NCBI GenBank assembly: GCA_937901745.1
Contig: CALGSZ010000055.1
Span: forward strand, 62,001-126,000
Source of the DNA: an uncultured Chloroflexota bacterium
GTDB taxonomy: Bacteria; Chloroflexota; Chloroflexia; Thermomicrobiales; UBA6265
Reading direction: 5' to 3'
Length of the DNA stretch: 64,000 nt
Positions 1-8,524 of the stretch are shown here, in pieces. Below the pieces are notes generated by a model. It saw only the letters and a list, made by a program, of their open reading frames with translations, did no database searches and was not told the origin of the DNA. Each line of letters opens with the position of its first letter. Position 1 is the stretch's first letter. The translations under genes were made by a program, and so were the position numbers.

Positions 1-534
1 CCGGCGTTCGGCCGCCACATTCCTGCCTTCCGGGCGGCAGCGGTCGACGCGATCATTGACGAGACCGCCCGGGCGAACGCGCAGTTCGCGTTCGTTGCCA
101 ATATTCCCTCGGTGATTCCGTTTGTTGGCTCGTTCGCCTCGGCCGGCGCGGACTTCCTGGTGCTGACGAAGAACCAGGCGATGATGGTCTTCAAAGTCGC
201 CGCCGCGCACGACAAGGATTTGCGCAATCAGTACCGGATCATGCGCGAGATTGCCCCAGTCATCGGCGCGGGATTCTTCTGGCGCACTCTCGCGCGGGAG
301 GCTGTCTCGTTCCTTCCATTCGCGGCGGGGACGATCCCGAAGGTGGCAATCGCCTACACGGGAACCGTCGCTGCCGGCCGGGCAGCCGATTTCTATTACC
401 GCATGGGCAAAGAGCCGTCGCGGGAACAGATGCGCGCCTATTACCGGCAGGCCGCCGAGGCGCTCAAGAAGCTGCCGTTCCTTCCCAGCAGCGAGCCGAA
501 CGGCGACGACGGGGAAGAAGCGTCATCCGGCTGA
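1..534 (+). CDS. DUF697-like protein, 5' end missing
   Basis: The frame is open from base 1, so the gene starts before the window; 177 codons are visible. The visible part has a hydrophobic stretch (residues about 28-55, IPSVIPFVGSFASAGADFL) followed by a Gln/Met-rich helix. The C-terminal segment with FLPFAAGTIPK and AYTGTVAAGRAADFYY resembles DUF697 (COG3597), a domain found alone or behind Era-like GTPase domains and thought to be membrane-associated. Whether a GTPase domain lies upstream cannot be seen. An in-frame GTG at 112 could be mistaken for the start, but homologous-looking sequence continues upstream of it. No specific function is assigned. The family call is by eye and moderate. 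Confidence 0.6.
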   Translation, partial: PAFGRHIPAFRAAAVDAIIDETARANAQFAFVANIPSVIPFVGSFASAGADFLVLTKNQAMMVFKVAAAHDKDLRNQYRIMREIAPVIGAGFFWRTLAREAVSFLPFAAGTIPKVAIAYTGTVAAGRAADFYYRMGKEPSREQMRAYYRQAAEALKKLPFLPSSEPNGDDGEEASSG

Positions 535-548
535 ACCAGGCCGGATGA
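523..548 (+). terminator. 9-bp perfect hairpin spanning a stop codon
   Basis: TCATCCGGC (523-531) and GCCGGATGA (540-548) form a perfect 9-bp stem with an 8-nt loop. The loop begins with the TGA stop (532-534) of the DUF697-like gene. No T-run follows, so this is not a textbook intrinsic terminator. It lies between convergent genes and may end or stabilise transcripts from either side. Confidence 0.4.
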
Positions 549-612
549 TCGCTCGCGAGCAGCGCGATTGGCCGCCGCACCTGGCTTCCTGAACCTAGCT
601 CGCCTACCTCAA

Positions 613-2106
613 TTAGTCGCGCGCCCACCCGCGAGCGCGTTCGACCGCCGCGCGCCATCGCTCGTAGCCTGCCTCTCGCTCAGAGGCGGAAATTCGAGGC
701 TCAAACCGGCGGTCCACTCGCCATTGGGCGCGTAGCTCCTCGCGATCGCGCCAAACTCCGGCCGCTAACCCTGCCAGGTAGGCCGCGCCGAGCGCCGTCG
801 TTTCGGTGATCGCAGGCCGCACGACCGGCACCCCGAGCACATCGGCTTGGATCTGCATCAGCAGATCGTTCGTCGCCGCTCCGCCGTCGGCGCGTAGCTC
901 CGCAACTCGCACGCCGCTGTCGGCGGTCATCGCGTCGAGCACGTCTCGGGTTTGATAAGCGATCGCTTCGAGCGTGGCGCGGGCGATATGGCCAGCGGTC
1001 GTTCCTCGGGTGATGCCGACGATCGTGCCGCGCGCTAACTGGTCCCAGTGCGGCGCGCCGAGTCCAGTAAGAGCCGGGACGAAGACGACGCCCCCTGAAT
1101 CGGGTACAGACAGTGCGAGCGCCTCAACCTCCGACGCCTGCTTGATGATGCCCAGGCCATCCCGTAGCCACTGCACGGCGGCGCCGGTGACGAAGATCGC
1201 TCCTTCCAGCGCGTATGTGACCTCTCCGTCGATTGACCAGGCGATTGTCGTCAGGAGCCGGTTGCGCGACTCGACTGCCTCGGTGCCCGTGTTCATCAAG
1301 AGGAAAGAGCCCGTGCCGTACGTGTTCTTCGCCTCGCCGAGCTCGAAACACGCCTGCCCGAAGAGGGCAGACTGCTGATCCCCGGCCATCCCGGTGACTG
1401 GGATCGGCGCGCCCAGCCATTCCGGCTTCGTCTCGCCGATCGGCGCGGAATTAGGCACGACCTCCGGAAGTAGCGAGCGAGGAATGGCTAGGTCGCGCAA
1501 GAGATCGTCTGACCAGGTCCGCGCTCGGATATCGAAGAGCATCGTCCGGGACGCGTTCGTGATGTCGGTGACGTGAACTGTCCCGCCGGAGAGTTTCCAG
1601 ACCAGCCAGCTCTCGACCGTGCCGAACGCCAGTTCGCCCGCTTCAGCGCGTCGACGCAGCTCTGGATCGTGATTGAGCAGCCAGGCAATCTTGGTTGCCG
1701 AGAAGTAGGCATCCGGGACGAGGCCGGTCAGGCGCTGGTAGGTTGGAGCCATGCCGCGCTGGACGATCGCGTCGACAAGCCCTGCGCTCTGGCGACTTTG
1801 CCAGACGATCGCGGGCGAGACTGGTTCCCCCGTCTCCCTGCTCCAAAGAACCGTCGTCTCCCGCTGGTTCGTGATGCCGATGGCAGCGATCTGTTCCGGT
1901 CGAAGGGAGGCGCTCGCGATCGCTTCCCGCGCGGTTGTCAGCGTCGTCTCCCAGAGGTCCTCCGCGCGCTGGTTCACCCATCCAGGTTGCGGGTATTGCA
2001 ACGGCACCTCTCGCTGAGCGATCGCTTGGACGCCGCCATTGCGGTCGAAGATGATCGCGCGCGTCGAGGACGTACCTTGATCGATCGCTAGCACGTACTG
2101 CGTCAT
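613..2106 (-). CDS. glpK: Glycerol kinase
   Basis: Phosphorylates glycerol to sn-glycerol 3-phosphate with ATP, feeding lipid synthesis or glycolysis; cytoplasmic, FGGY kinase family. The 497-residue length is normal for GlpK. The first nucleotide-binding loop DQGTSSTRA is at residues 9-17, and the GTGSFLLMN and ADGGAATNDLLMQ motifs of the family are present. ATG start with GAGAGGAACGGG upstream. No glpF, glpD or glpR is adjacent; the gene stands alone, divergent from the aro fusion with only 48 bp between them. Catalytic residues look intact. Confidence 0.95.
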   Translation of the reverse strand: MTQYVLAIDQGTSSTRAIIFDRNGGVQAIAQREVPLQYPQPGWVNQRAEDLWETTLTTAREAIASASLRPEQIAAIGITNQRETTVLWSRETGEPVSPAIVWQSRQSAGLVDAIVQRGMAPTYQRLTGLVPDAYFSATKIAWLLNHDPELRRRAEAGELAFGTVESWLVWKLSGGTVHVTDITNASRTMLFDIRARTWSDDLLRDLAIPRSLLPEVVPNSAPIGETKPEWLGAPIPVTGMAGDQQSALFGQACFELGEAKNTYGTGSFLLMNTGTEAVESRNRLLTTIAWSIDGEVTYALEGAIFVTGAAVQWLRDGLGIIKQASEVEALALSVPDSGGVVFVPALTGLGAPHWDQLARGTIVGITRGTTAGHIARATLEAIAYQTRDVLDAMTADSGVRVAELRADGGAATNDLLMQIQADVLGVPVVRPAITETTALGAAYLAGLAAGVWRDREELRAQWRVDRRFEPRISASEREAGYERWRAAVERARGWARD

Positions 2107-2154
2107 TACCCGTTCCTCTCATTCTGTCGCCAGACCGGCTACAGTTTACTGAGG

Positions 2155-3849
2155 ATGCACGTCAGCAACGCGAGGAGTGATGCGAGCGAGATGGAGACGA
2201 TCGACCGAGTCGTGCTGATTGGCTTTAGTGGGACGGGCAAGAGCACGGTCGCCCGTATCCTCGCGAGTCGGCTCGGCTGGACGCCGATCGATCTCGACGA
2301 TCAGCTCGCGGTTCAGTTCGGCATGTCCATCCCGGAAGTCTTCGCGACGCACGGTGAGGCGGCGTTCCGCGCTGCCGAGCGTAAGGCGCTTCTCGCCGCG
2401 CTGGACGCGGACAAAGTCGTCATAGCCACTGGCGGCGGCGCAGTGGTCGATCCAGCCGTGTGGGAGAAAGACGGCTTGGGACGCGCCGGCACACTCGTGG
2501 TCGCTCTCGACGCGGAACCGGCGGAGATGCTCGAGCGGCTGCGCCGCCAGCAAGAAGCCGAAGGAGATGCGGCGGGACGGCCGATGCTCGCCGGGGATGA
2601 TCCTCTCGCACGCATCCGCCAGCTGAAGGCCAAGCGCCAAGAGGCATACGACCGAGCGGCGATCACCCTCATTGTCGACGCCATCTCGCCTGAGGAGATT
2701 GCGGCCGAGATCGCCAGCCTCCTCGAACCGGTCACTGAGGCTTCGACGGCGACCATCCGGCTGGAGGCGCCGTCCGGGCACTCTGAGATCTACATCGGTC
2801 CGGGCGCCCGGACAGCCATCGGCCAGCAGGCGCGAGAGCGATACCGCAAAGCTCGTCGCGCCTGGATCATCAGCGACACGAATGTAGACGCGCTCCATGG
2901 CAAGGAGATTGAGGATCGCGTTGTTGCCGCCGGCCTCACGCCGTGCCGGACCACCGTCGCTCCCGGCGAGGGGAGCAAGAGCTGGCAGACGGCGGGACAG
3001 CTCTACGACTGGCTACTCGGCGGCGGCGTCGAGCGGAGCGATCTTGCGATCGCACTCGGTGGTGGCGTGATCGGGGATCTTGCCGGTTTCGTCGCCGCGA
3101 CGGTGCTGCGCGGCATCGGTCTCGTCCAGGCGCCGACGAGTCTACTGGCGATGGTGGACAGCAGCGTGGGCGGCAAGACGGGCATCAATCACGCCGCCGG
3201 CAAGAACCTGATCGGCGCTTTCTACCAGCCGCCGCTCGTGGTCATTGACCCCACGTACCTGCAGACGTTGCCGCGCCGAGAGCTCGTGGCTGGCTGGGCA
3301 GAAGTGATCAAGCACGCGGTAATTCAGCCCTCGACTCCCGGCGGCGAGCGGGCCGATCTTCTCCGGTTCTTGGAGCGGAATGTCGCTAACCTCGTTAATC
3401 TTCGCGAGCCTGCGACGACTTACGCGATTCGTCGCAACGTCGCCCTCAAGGCCGCCGTCGTGCAGGCGGACGAGCGCGAGGCAGGCATTCGCTCCTTCCT
3501 GAACTTCGGCCACACCCTGGGTCACGCCATTGAGGCGGCCGGATACCACCTCCTGCATGGCGAGGCGATCGCGCTCGGTATGCGCGCCGCGATCGCGCTT
3601 GGGCAGGCACTCGACACGGCGGACGCGGCCTTGGCCAAGCGGGTTGATTCGCTGCTGGTGGCATTCGGGCTGCCACTCACGGCAGAGTTCGATGGCGACC
3701 AGGCGCTCCAGCTTCTAACGAGTGACAAGAAGCGCGTGGCCGGCGTCCAGCGATGGGTGCTGCCCCAGCGTCAAGGGGGCGTCCACCTGCGGCAAGACGT
3801 GACCGAGCAGATGATCCGGGATGCAATCGCGCTCGTTCAGGCATCCTGA
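2155..3849 (+). CDS. aroKB: Fused shikimate kinase / 3-dehydroquinate synthase
   Basis: One 564-residue polypeptide joins two shikimate-pathway enzymes. Residues about 15-185 are shikimate kinase: Walker A GFSGTGKST at 23-31, then the ATGGGAVVD motif. Residues about 195-560 are 3-dehydroquinate synthase: GGGVIGDLAGFVAATVLRG for NAD binding, GKTGINH, and the metal-binding NFGHTLGHAIE with His453 and His457. The two activities are not consecutive in the pathway: AroB is step 2 and AroK step 5. There is no internal stop. The start is uncertain: ATG 2155 has a poorly spaced GAGG, and ATG 2191 would give METIDRVVLIGF, closer to usual kinase N-termini. Confidence 0.93.
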   Translation: MHVSNARSDASEMETIDRVVLIGFSGTGKSTVARILASRLGWTPIDLDDQLAVQFGMSIPEVFATHGEAAFRAAERKALLAALDADKVVIATGGGAVVDPAVWEKDGLGRAGTLVVALDAEPAEMLERLRRQQEAEGDAAGRPMLAGDDPLARIRQLKAKRQEAYDRAAITLIVDAISPEEIAAEIASLLEPVTEASTATIRLEAPSGHSEIYIGPGARTAIGQQARERYRKARRAWIISDTNVDALHGKEIEDRVVAAGLTPCRTTVAPGEGSKSWQTAGQLYDWLLGGGVERSDLAIALGGGVIGDLAGFVAATVLRGIGLVQAPTSLLAMVDSSVGGKTGINHAAGKNLIGAFYQPPLVVIDPTYLQTLPRRELVAGWAEVIKHAVIQPSTPGGERADLLRFLERNVANLVNLREPATTYAIRRNVALKAAVVQADEREAGIRSFLNFGHTLGHAIEAAGYHLLHGEAIALGMRAAIALGQALDTADAALAKRVDSLLVAFGLPLTAEFDGDQALQLLTSDKKRVAGVQRWVLPQRQGGVHLRQDVTEQMIRDAIALVQAS

Positions 3850-3887
3850 CACAATGCAGCCACGTCTTCAGTCGAGCGCCGCGCACG

Positions 3888-3917
3888 TTGACGCCTTCAT
3901 TTTCAGTGGCGGATACT
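3888..3917 (+). promoter_or_regulatory. Possible sigma-70 promoter for the ABC transporter operon
   Basis: TTGACG (3888-3893), an 18-nt spacer and GATACT (3912-3917) lie in the 213-bp gap before the solute-binding protein gene. This would give an mRNA leader of about 140 nt. The -35 matches 5 of 6 and the -10 4 of 6 consensus positions. Position and composition are the only evidence. Confidence 0.35.
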
Positions 3918-4062
3918 CGAAACACTCGCCCGGCGTCGGACAGGTGGATCCATGGCAGCGTAGAGTTGTCCTCATCGCAGGTGGGCGCCGTGGAAGCGCC
4001 GCGGGCGGGCTGGTTCCGAATCTCTGACGGCGCCGACCGTTAGAGTGTGCGAGGTGACCGCG

Positions 4063-5787
4063 ATGTCAGAGAACCACTTCTCCGAGCTCGTCGAACAGCT
4101 GATGCGTGGGGACCTGAGCCGCCGGGCGTTCATCAAGCGAGCAATCGCCGCTGGAGCGTCTGCCAGCGTGATCTCGACCGCGCTGGCGCGAGCAGCCCAT
4201 GCCGCGCCCTCTTACCGTGAGGCTCGCTCGCGGCGTCGGGCCCAGTCCGACCCGCGAACGCTCGTCGTCCTCGACGACCTCCAAGGACAGAACTGGCTTT
4301 ACCTCGACCCTGGCAGGATTTTCGAGATCAATCCGATAGCCGCGCAGAGTCTCATCTATGAGTCGCTCTATCATTTGCCGGATGCCAACGACCTGACACG
4401 GATCGAGCCGCTCCTGGCCGAGGGGATGCCAGAGGTCTCCGACGATGGGCTAACCGCCACCATCCGCATCCGCCAAGGCGTCAAGTTCCACAACACCGGC
4501 AACGTGATGACAGCCGACGACTGGGTGTTCTCCTGGAATCGGCTGGCCAACCTGAAAGGCAACGGGTCGTTCCTCTTCACGGACTACATCGAGCGGGTCG
4601 AGGCCGTCGATCCGCAAACGCTGCGCATTACGCTCAAGTCGCCAAACGCCGCGCTGGTGTCGATCATCTCCTCGCCGCAGTTCGCTGTCACGGATAGCAA
4701 GGCAATGCGCGAGCATGGTGGCTCCGATGCCTCCGACGCGGACCAGACCGACACGGCGACGGACTGGATCAATCAGGGCAATTCGGCGGGAACCGGCCCG
4801 TATCGCCTCACCGTCTGGGACACGGCGAACGAGGTCGTGCTTGAAGCGTTCCCGGATTACTGGGGAGATCCGCCCAACTTCGACCGCGTTATCTTCCGCG
4901 CCGTCTCAGATCCCAACACGCAGCTGCAGCTCATTCAAACGGGCGAGGCTGACCTTGCCTTCGCCATCGACCCGGACGCCGTGCAACGGGTTCTGGACGA
5001 TCCCAACATGCAGATCCTCGAAGGGCCCTCGCTCGCCCACGAGTATTTGGCGATGCACACCGATCCCGCCGTCGGCGGGCCGCTCGCCAAGAAGGAGCTG
5101 AGGCAGGCTATTGCCTACGCCATCGATTACGACGGCATCATCAACGGTCTCCTCGGTGGGGCGGCGCTCCGCCCAGCGACGGTCGTCCCCCTGGGGCTGC
5201 TCGGCGCCGATGAGGCCCAGACGATGGCATATCAAACCGACCTCGCCAAAGCGCAAGAACTGTTCGACGCTTCGGGCGTGGGGGAGGTTGAGCTCGAACT
5301 GACCTATGGGGCGGGATCAGCAACCCCGGCCGGGCTCCTGCGCGAGACGCTGGCGGCCAAGCTGCAGGCCGATCTCCAGCGCATTAACGGGCTCAAGATC
5401 AAGTTGACGCCGATGGACGCGCAGGAGCGCTTGCAGCAGTTCCGCGAGGGAAAGTTGCAATTCACGATGTCCGATTGGGCCGCCGACTATCCGGACGTGC
5501 ACACCTACGCCGATCCGTTCGGCCGCTCCCTCATTGGCGCGGCGTCGAAACGGGTGGCGTACTCGAATGCTGAGGTGGACCGGCTACTCGACGAAGGGAT
5601 TAGGGAGCTCGATCCGGAGAAGCGGAAGCAGATCTACGTCGAGATTCAGCGGCATCTCATCGAGGACGCCGCCTACGTGGTCGAGTTCCAGCCGATCTAT
5701 CGCAGCCCGGCCAGCCGGCGCGTCCAAGGGGCGCAACCGCACGGGGTCTACATCCTTCAGCTGCGGTATGCCACGAAGACTGAGTAA
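4063..5787 (+). CDS. ABC transporter substrate-binding protein, family 5, Tat-exported
   Basis: Extracytoplasmic solute receptor of the peptide/nickel (SBP_bac_5) family, 574 residues. The N-terminus carries a twin-arginine motif, SRRAFIK at residues 19-25, then a hydrophobic stretch and a likely cleavage site after ARAAHA near residue 49. This implies folded export through Tat. The mature part has the family signatures VKFHNTGNVMTADDWVFSW and GTGPYRL. ATG 4063 is chosen over an upstream in-frame GTG at 4045 because GAGGTGA (4051-4057) sits 5 nt before it. Two matching permeases follow directly. The ligand, peptide or otherwise, cannot be told from sequence. Confidence 0.92.
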   Translation: MSENHFSELVEQLMRGDLSRRAFIKRAIAAGASASVISTALARAAHAAPSYREARSRRRAQSDPRTLVVLDDLQGQNWLYLDPGRIFEINPIAAQSLIYESLYHLPDANDLTRIEPLLAEGMPEVSDDGLTATIRIRQGVKFHNTGNVMTADDWVFSWNRLANLKGNGSFLFTDYIERVEAVDPQTLRITLKSPNAALVSIISSPQFAVTDSKAMREHGGSDASDADQTDTATDWINQGNSAGTGPYRLTVWDTANEVVLEAFPDYWGDPPNFDRVIFRAVSDPNTQLQLIQTGEADLAFAIDPDAVQRVLDDPNMQILEGPSLAHEYLAMHTDPAVGGPLAKKELRQAIAYAIDYDGIINGLLGGAALRPATVVPLGLLGADEAQTMAYQTDLAKAQELFDASGVGEVELELTYGAGSATPAGLLRETLAAKLQADLQRINGLKIKLTPMDAQERLQQFREGKLQFTMSDWAADYPDVHTYADPFGRSLIGAASKRVAYSNAEVDRLLDEGIRELDPEKRKQIYVEIQRHLIEDAAYVVEFQPIYRSPASRRVQGAQPHGVYILQLRYATKTE

Positions 5788-5873
5788 CGACACGCCGCTG
5801 AATCGCTGATCGACCGGCCCGCTTCGGCTCCCGTGTCCGGAGCGGGCGCCACACTACGTCACGGGGGCAACAC

Positions 5874-6893
5874 GTGGGACTTTGGCGATACATTGCCCAG
5901 CGCCTCGTGCTCGCCGTGCTCGTGATGTTCTTAGTCAGCCTCGGCACCTTCACGATGGCTCACGCGGTGCCGGGCAGCCCGGTCGAGGTGTTGCTCGGCG
6001 AGCGGCAAGCCGGGAACCCGGAGGTCCGCGCGGCAGTCGAGAAGCGCTGGGGGTTCGACAAGCCGCTCCCCGTCCAGTTCGTCTACTACTACCGCAATCT
6101 CTTTCGCGGCGACCTCGGCATGTCGGTGACGAGCCGGCGGCCGGTCATGACAGACCTTCGCCAGTACGTGCCTGCCACGATCGAGCTGGCGCTCGCCGCC
6201 ATGCTCTACGCGACGGCGGTCGGCTTGCCGCTCGGGCTCATCTCCGCGCTCCGCGCCAACCGATGGCCGGACCACATCGGTCGGTTCATTGCACTCATCG
6301 GCACCTCGATCCCGGTCTTCTGGCTCGGCCTACTGTTCCTTTATGTCTTCTTCTATCGCCTTCATTGGCTGCCCGGCCCGGGACAACTCGACATCGGCAT
6401 GCAACGGCCCGAGCGCGTCACCGGCATGGTCACCGTGGACTCCGTACTCGCCGGCGATTGGGCAGCGTTCAAGAGCGCGCTCCGTCACCTCATCTTGCCG
6501 GCGGTCGTGCTCGGCTCATACGCGATGGGCATCATCGCCCGCATGCTGCGGTCGTCGCTCTTGGCCGCGCTCAGCGACGACTACATCCGCACGGCCCGCG
6601 CGAAGGGTGTCGCGGAGCGGGCGGTTGTCACGCGCCACGCTCTGCGCAACGCCCTGATCCCGACAGTGACCGTTTTCGGCCTCACCTTCGCGAGCTTGCT
6701 CGCTGGCGCCGTTCTCACGGAGACGATCTTCTCCTGGCCGGGCATTGGGCGGTACGGGACGCAGGCGGCGCTCAAGCTCGACTATCCTGGTCTTTTCGGC
6801 GTGACGCTCGTGGTAGCGTTTGCATATGTGACCGTCAATCTGATCGTGGATATCCTCTACGGCATACTCGACCCGCGGATTCGGGTCGCCTAG
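5874..6893 (+). CDS. ABC transporter permease, DppB type
   Basis: Inner-membrane permease of a peptide/nickel-type importer, 339 residues with about six membrane spans. It begins MGLWRYIAQRLVLAVLVMF, typical of DppB/OppB. A large external loop follows helix 1, and the EAA loop that contacts the ATPase is visible as ARAKGVAERAVVTRHALRN near residue 240. GTG start, preceded by GGGGG at 5862-5866. It lies 86 bp after the binding protein and 13 bp before the second permease, so the three are probably co-transcribed. It should pair with the following DppC-type protein. Confidence 0.92.
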   Translation: MGLWRYIAQRLVLAVLVMFLVSLGTFTMAHAVPGSPVEVLLGERQAGNPEVRAAVEKRWGFDKPLPVQFVYYYRNLFRGDLGMSVTSRRPVMTDLRQYVPATIELALAAMLYATAVGLPLGLISALRANRWPDHIGRFIALIGTSIPVFWLGLLFLYVFFYRLHWLPGPGQLDIGMQRPERVTGMVTVDSVLAGDWAAFKSALRHLILPAVVLGSYAMGIIARMLRSSLLAALSDDYIRTARAKGVAERAVVTRHALRNALIPTVTVFGLTFASLLAGAVLTETIFSWPGIGRYGTQAALKLDYPGLFGVTLVVAFAYVTVNLIVDILYGILDPRIRVA

Positions 6894-6906
6894 TGGAGCC
6901 GAAAAC

Positions 6907-7815
6907 GTGGCGTCAACGGCAGCAGCCAGCGCAATCGAGTTAGGCGGCGCGGCGGCTCGCCCGCACCGCTCCATGCTCAGCGACACGATCCGAGCGCTGC
7001 GGCGCCAACCCATGGCCCTGGCCGGACTCGGCGTCGTGCTGACGTGGCTGCTGCTCGGCATTCTGGCTCCGGTCCTTCCGCTGCAAGATCCGATCTATCA
7101 AGACCTTTCCGTGCGTCTTCGCCCTCCGAGCCGAGACCACATCTTCGGCACGGACGAGCTTGGCCGCGACATGGTTAGCCGCGTCATCTACGGCGCGAGA
7201 GTCACGGTGCCGGCCGGCATCGCGGTCATTCTGGTCACCGCAACCTTCGGTTCGCTCCTCGGGGCGATTGCCGGCCACTTCGGCGGCCTCGTTGATTCGG
7301 TGATCATGCGGCTTTCGGACGCGATCCTCTCCTTCCCGTCCATCATCTTGGCGATGGCCATCACCGCGATCCGGGGAGGACCCGGCCTAAGCAATGCGCT
7401 TATCGCTGTCGGGTTCGTCCTCTGGCCCGAGTACGCCCGCCTGATGCGCAGCCAGGTTCTCGCCATTCGAGCTCAGGAATTTGTGACAGCCGCCGACGCG
7501 CTGGGCGCATCCCGGATGCGTATCCTCTTCCGCCACATCCTGCCGAGCACGGACGCCCCGCTCGTCGTGAAAGCGACGCTCGACGTCGGCGCGGCGATCG
7601 TCCTCACCGCCGGACTCAGCTTCCTCGGGCTCGGCGCCGTCCCTCCGACCGCCGAATGGGGCGCGATGATCAAGCTCGGCGCGGACAAGGGGCTCCAATA
7701 TTGGTGGTACGCCGCCTTCCCTGGCCTGGCGATCATGAGCGTCGTGATGGGACTCAACTTCTTTGGCGACGGGCTGCGGGACGCCCTCGATCCTCGGCGG
7801 CGAGGGCGTTGGTAA
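6907..7815 (+). CDS. ABC transporter permease, DppC type
   Basis: Second permease of the importer, 302 residues. It has the N-terminal OppC-type segment (residues about 17-70, including RQPMALAGLGVVLTWLLLG) and the characteristic HIFGTDELGRDMVSRVIYGAR. The EAA loop is AADALGASRMRILFRHILP near residue 200. GTG start at 6907, only 13 bp after dppB. The operon stops here: the next gene is a YbaK-type deacylase, and no DppD/DppF-like ATPase gene is present in the window. The ATPases must be encoded elsewhere or shared with another system. Confidence 0.92.
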   Translation: MASTAAASAIELGGAAARPHRSMLSDTIRALRRQPMALAGLGVVLTWLLLGILAPVLPLQDPIYQDLSVRLRPPSRDHIFGTDELGRDMVSRVIYGARVTVPAGIAVILVTATFGSLLGAIAGHFGGLVDSVIMRLSDAILSFPSIILAMAITAIRGGPGLSNALIAVGFVLWPEYARLMRSQVLAIRAQEFVTAADALGASRMRILFRHILPSTDAPLVVKATLDVGAAIVLTAGLSFLGLGAVPPTAEWGAMIKLGADKGLQYWWYAAFPGLAIMSVVMGLNFFGDGLRDALDPRRRGRW

Positions 7816-7858
7816 ACAGGCGGTAACCTGACTTGCTGAGAGCTTCGGCGAGGAACAA

Positions 7859-8365
7859 ATGACACTTTGGGACAACCTGACAGACTCAGCATGCGTGCCG
7901 GAGCGCCTACTGCAATGGCTTCGCGAGCACGGCGTGGACGCCGAGCTGCTGCGCCCCGGCGTGCCGATGCCCACCGTTCCGTTGGCCGCGGCCGCGATCG
8001 GAGTACCTGAAGAGCAGATCATCAAGTCGCTCCTCTTCGCGGATGGGAACGGCTCGTCCGTCCTCGCCATAGCGTGCGGCATGAGCAAGGTCGACAGGCA
8101 GCGCCTCGCGGCGGCATCGGGCCTGACCCGACCCCGACTCGCCGATCCCGCAACGGTCCTCGCGGTGACCGGCTTTCCGGCGGGCGGCGTCGCTCCGGTC
8201 GGCCACCGGACGCCTGTGCGAGTGATCGTTGACCGGCGCGTGGCCGAACAGAACGTGGTCTACGGCGGTGGCGGCGCCGAGGACGCGCTGCTGCGCATCG
8301 CTCCCCGCGACATCCTGAGGCTGACGAACGGCTTCGTCGCCGATCTCGTCGGCGAGACGACTTGA
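7859..8365 (+). CDS. YbaK/ProX-type aminoacyl-tRNA deacylase domain protein
   Basis: Free-standing trans-editing domain of 168 residues, the size of YbaK and ProX proteins, which hydrolyse mischarged Cys-, Ala- or other aminoacyl-tRNA. The segment EEQIIKSLLFADG carries the conserved lysine of the family. AVTGFPAGGVAPVGH and VYGGGGAEDALLRI are the later core motifs. ATG is preceded by GAGGAAC at a good distance. It lies 43 bp after the permease and may be read through from that operon. Which tRNA it edits is not predictable from sequence. Confidence 0.88.
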   Translation: MTLWDNLTDSACVPERLLQWLREHGVDAELLRPGVPMPTVPLAAAAIGVPEEQIIKSLLFADGNGSSVLAIACGMSKVDRQRLAAASGLTRPRLADPATVLAVTGFPAGGVAPVGHRTPVRVIVDRRVAEQNVVYGGGGAEDALLRIAPRDILRLTNGFVADLVGETT

Positions 8366-8420
8366 CCGCCGGCCCTTGGCGCTTTCCTCATGACGGCAGC
8401 AGCAAGAGGCTGATCCTCGG

Positions 8421-8451
8421 TTGGCATCCCAACTACGCGCCGGGCAATAAT
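8421..8451 (+). promoter_or_regulatory. Possible promoter for ychF
   Basis: TTGGCA (8421-8426) is followed after 18-19 nt by CAATAA/AATAAT (8445-8451). This is in the 159-bp gap before ychF and leaves a leader of about 65 nt. The gap also holds no other readable gene. Consensus match is moderate. Confidence 0.35.
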
Positions 8452-8524
8452 CGCGTGGCCGCTCGGCCATTCATCGAGAAGGAAGTACCTGGTACGTCGC
8501 GCACGAGAGGAAGTGGGCTGATCC

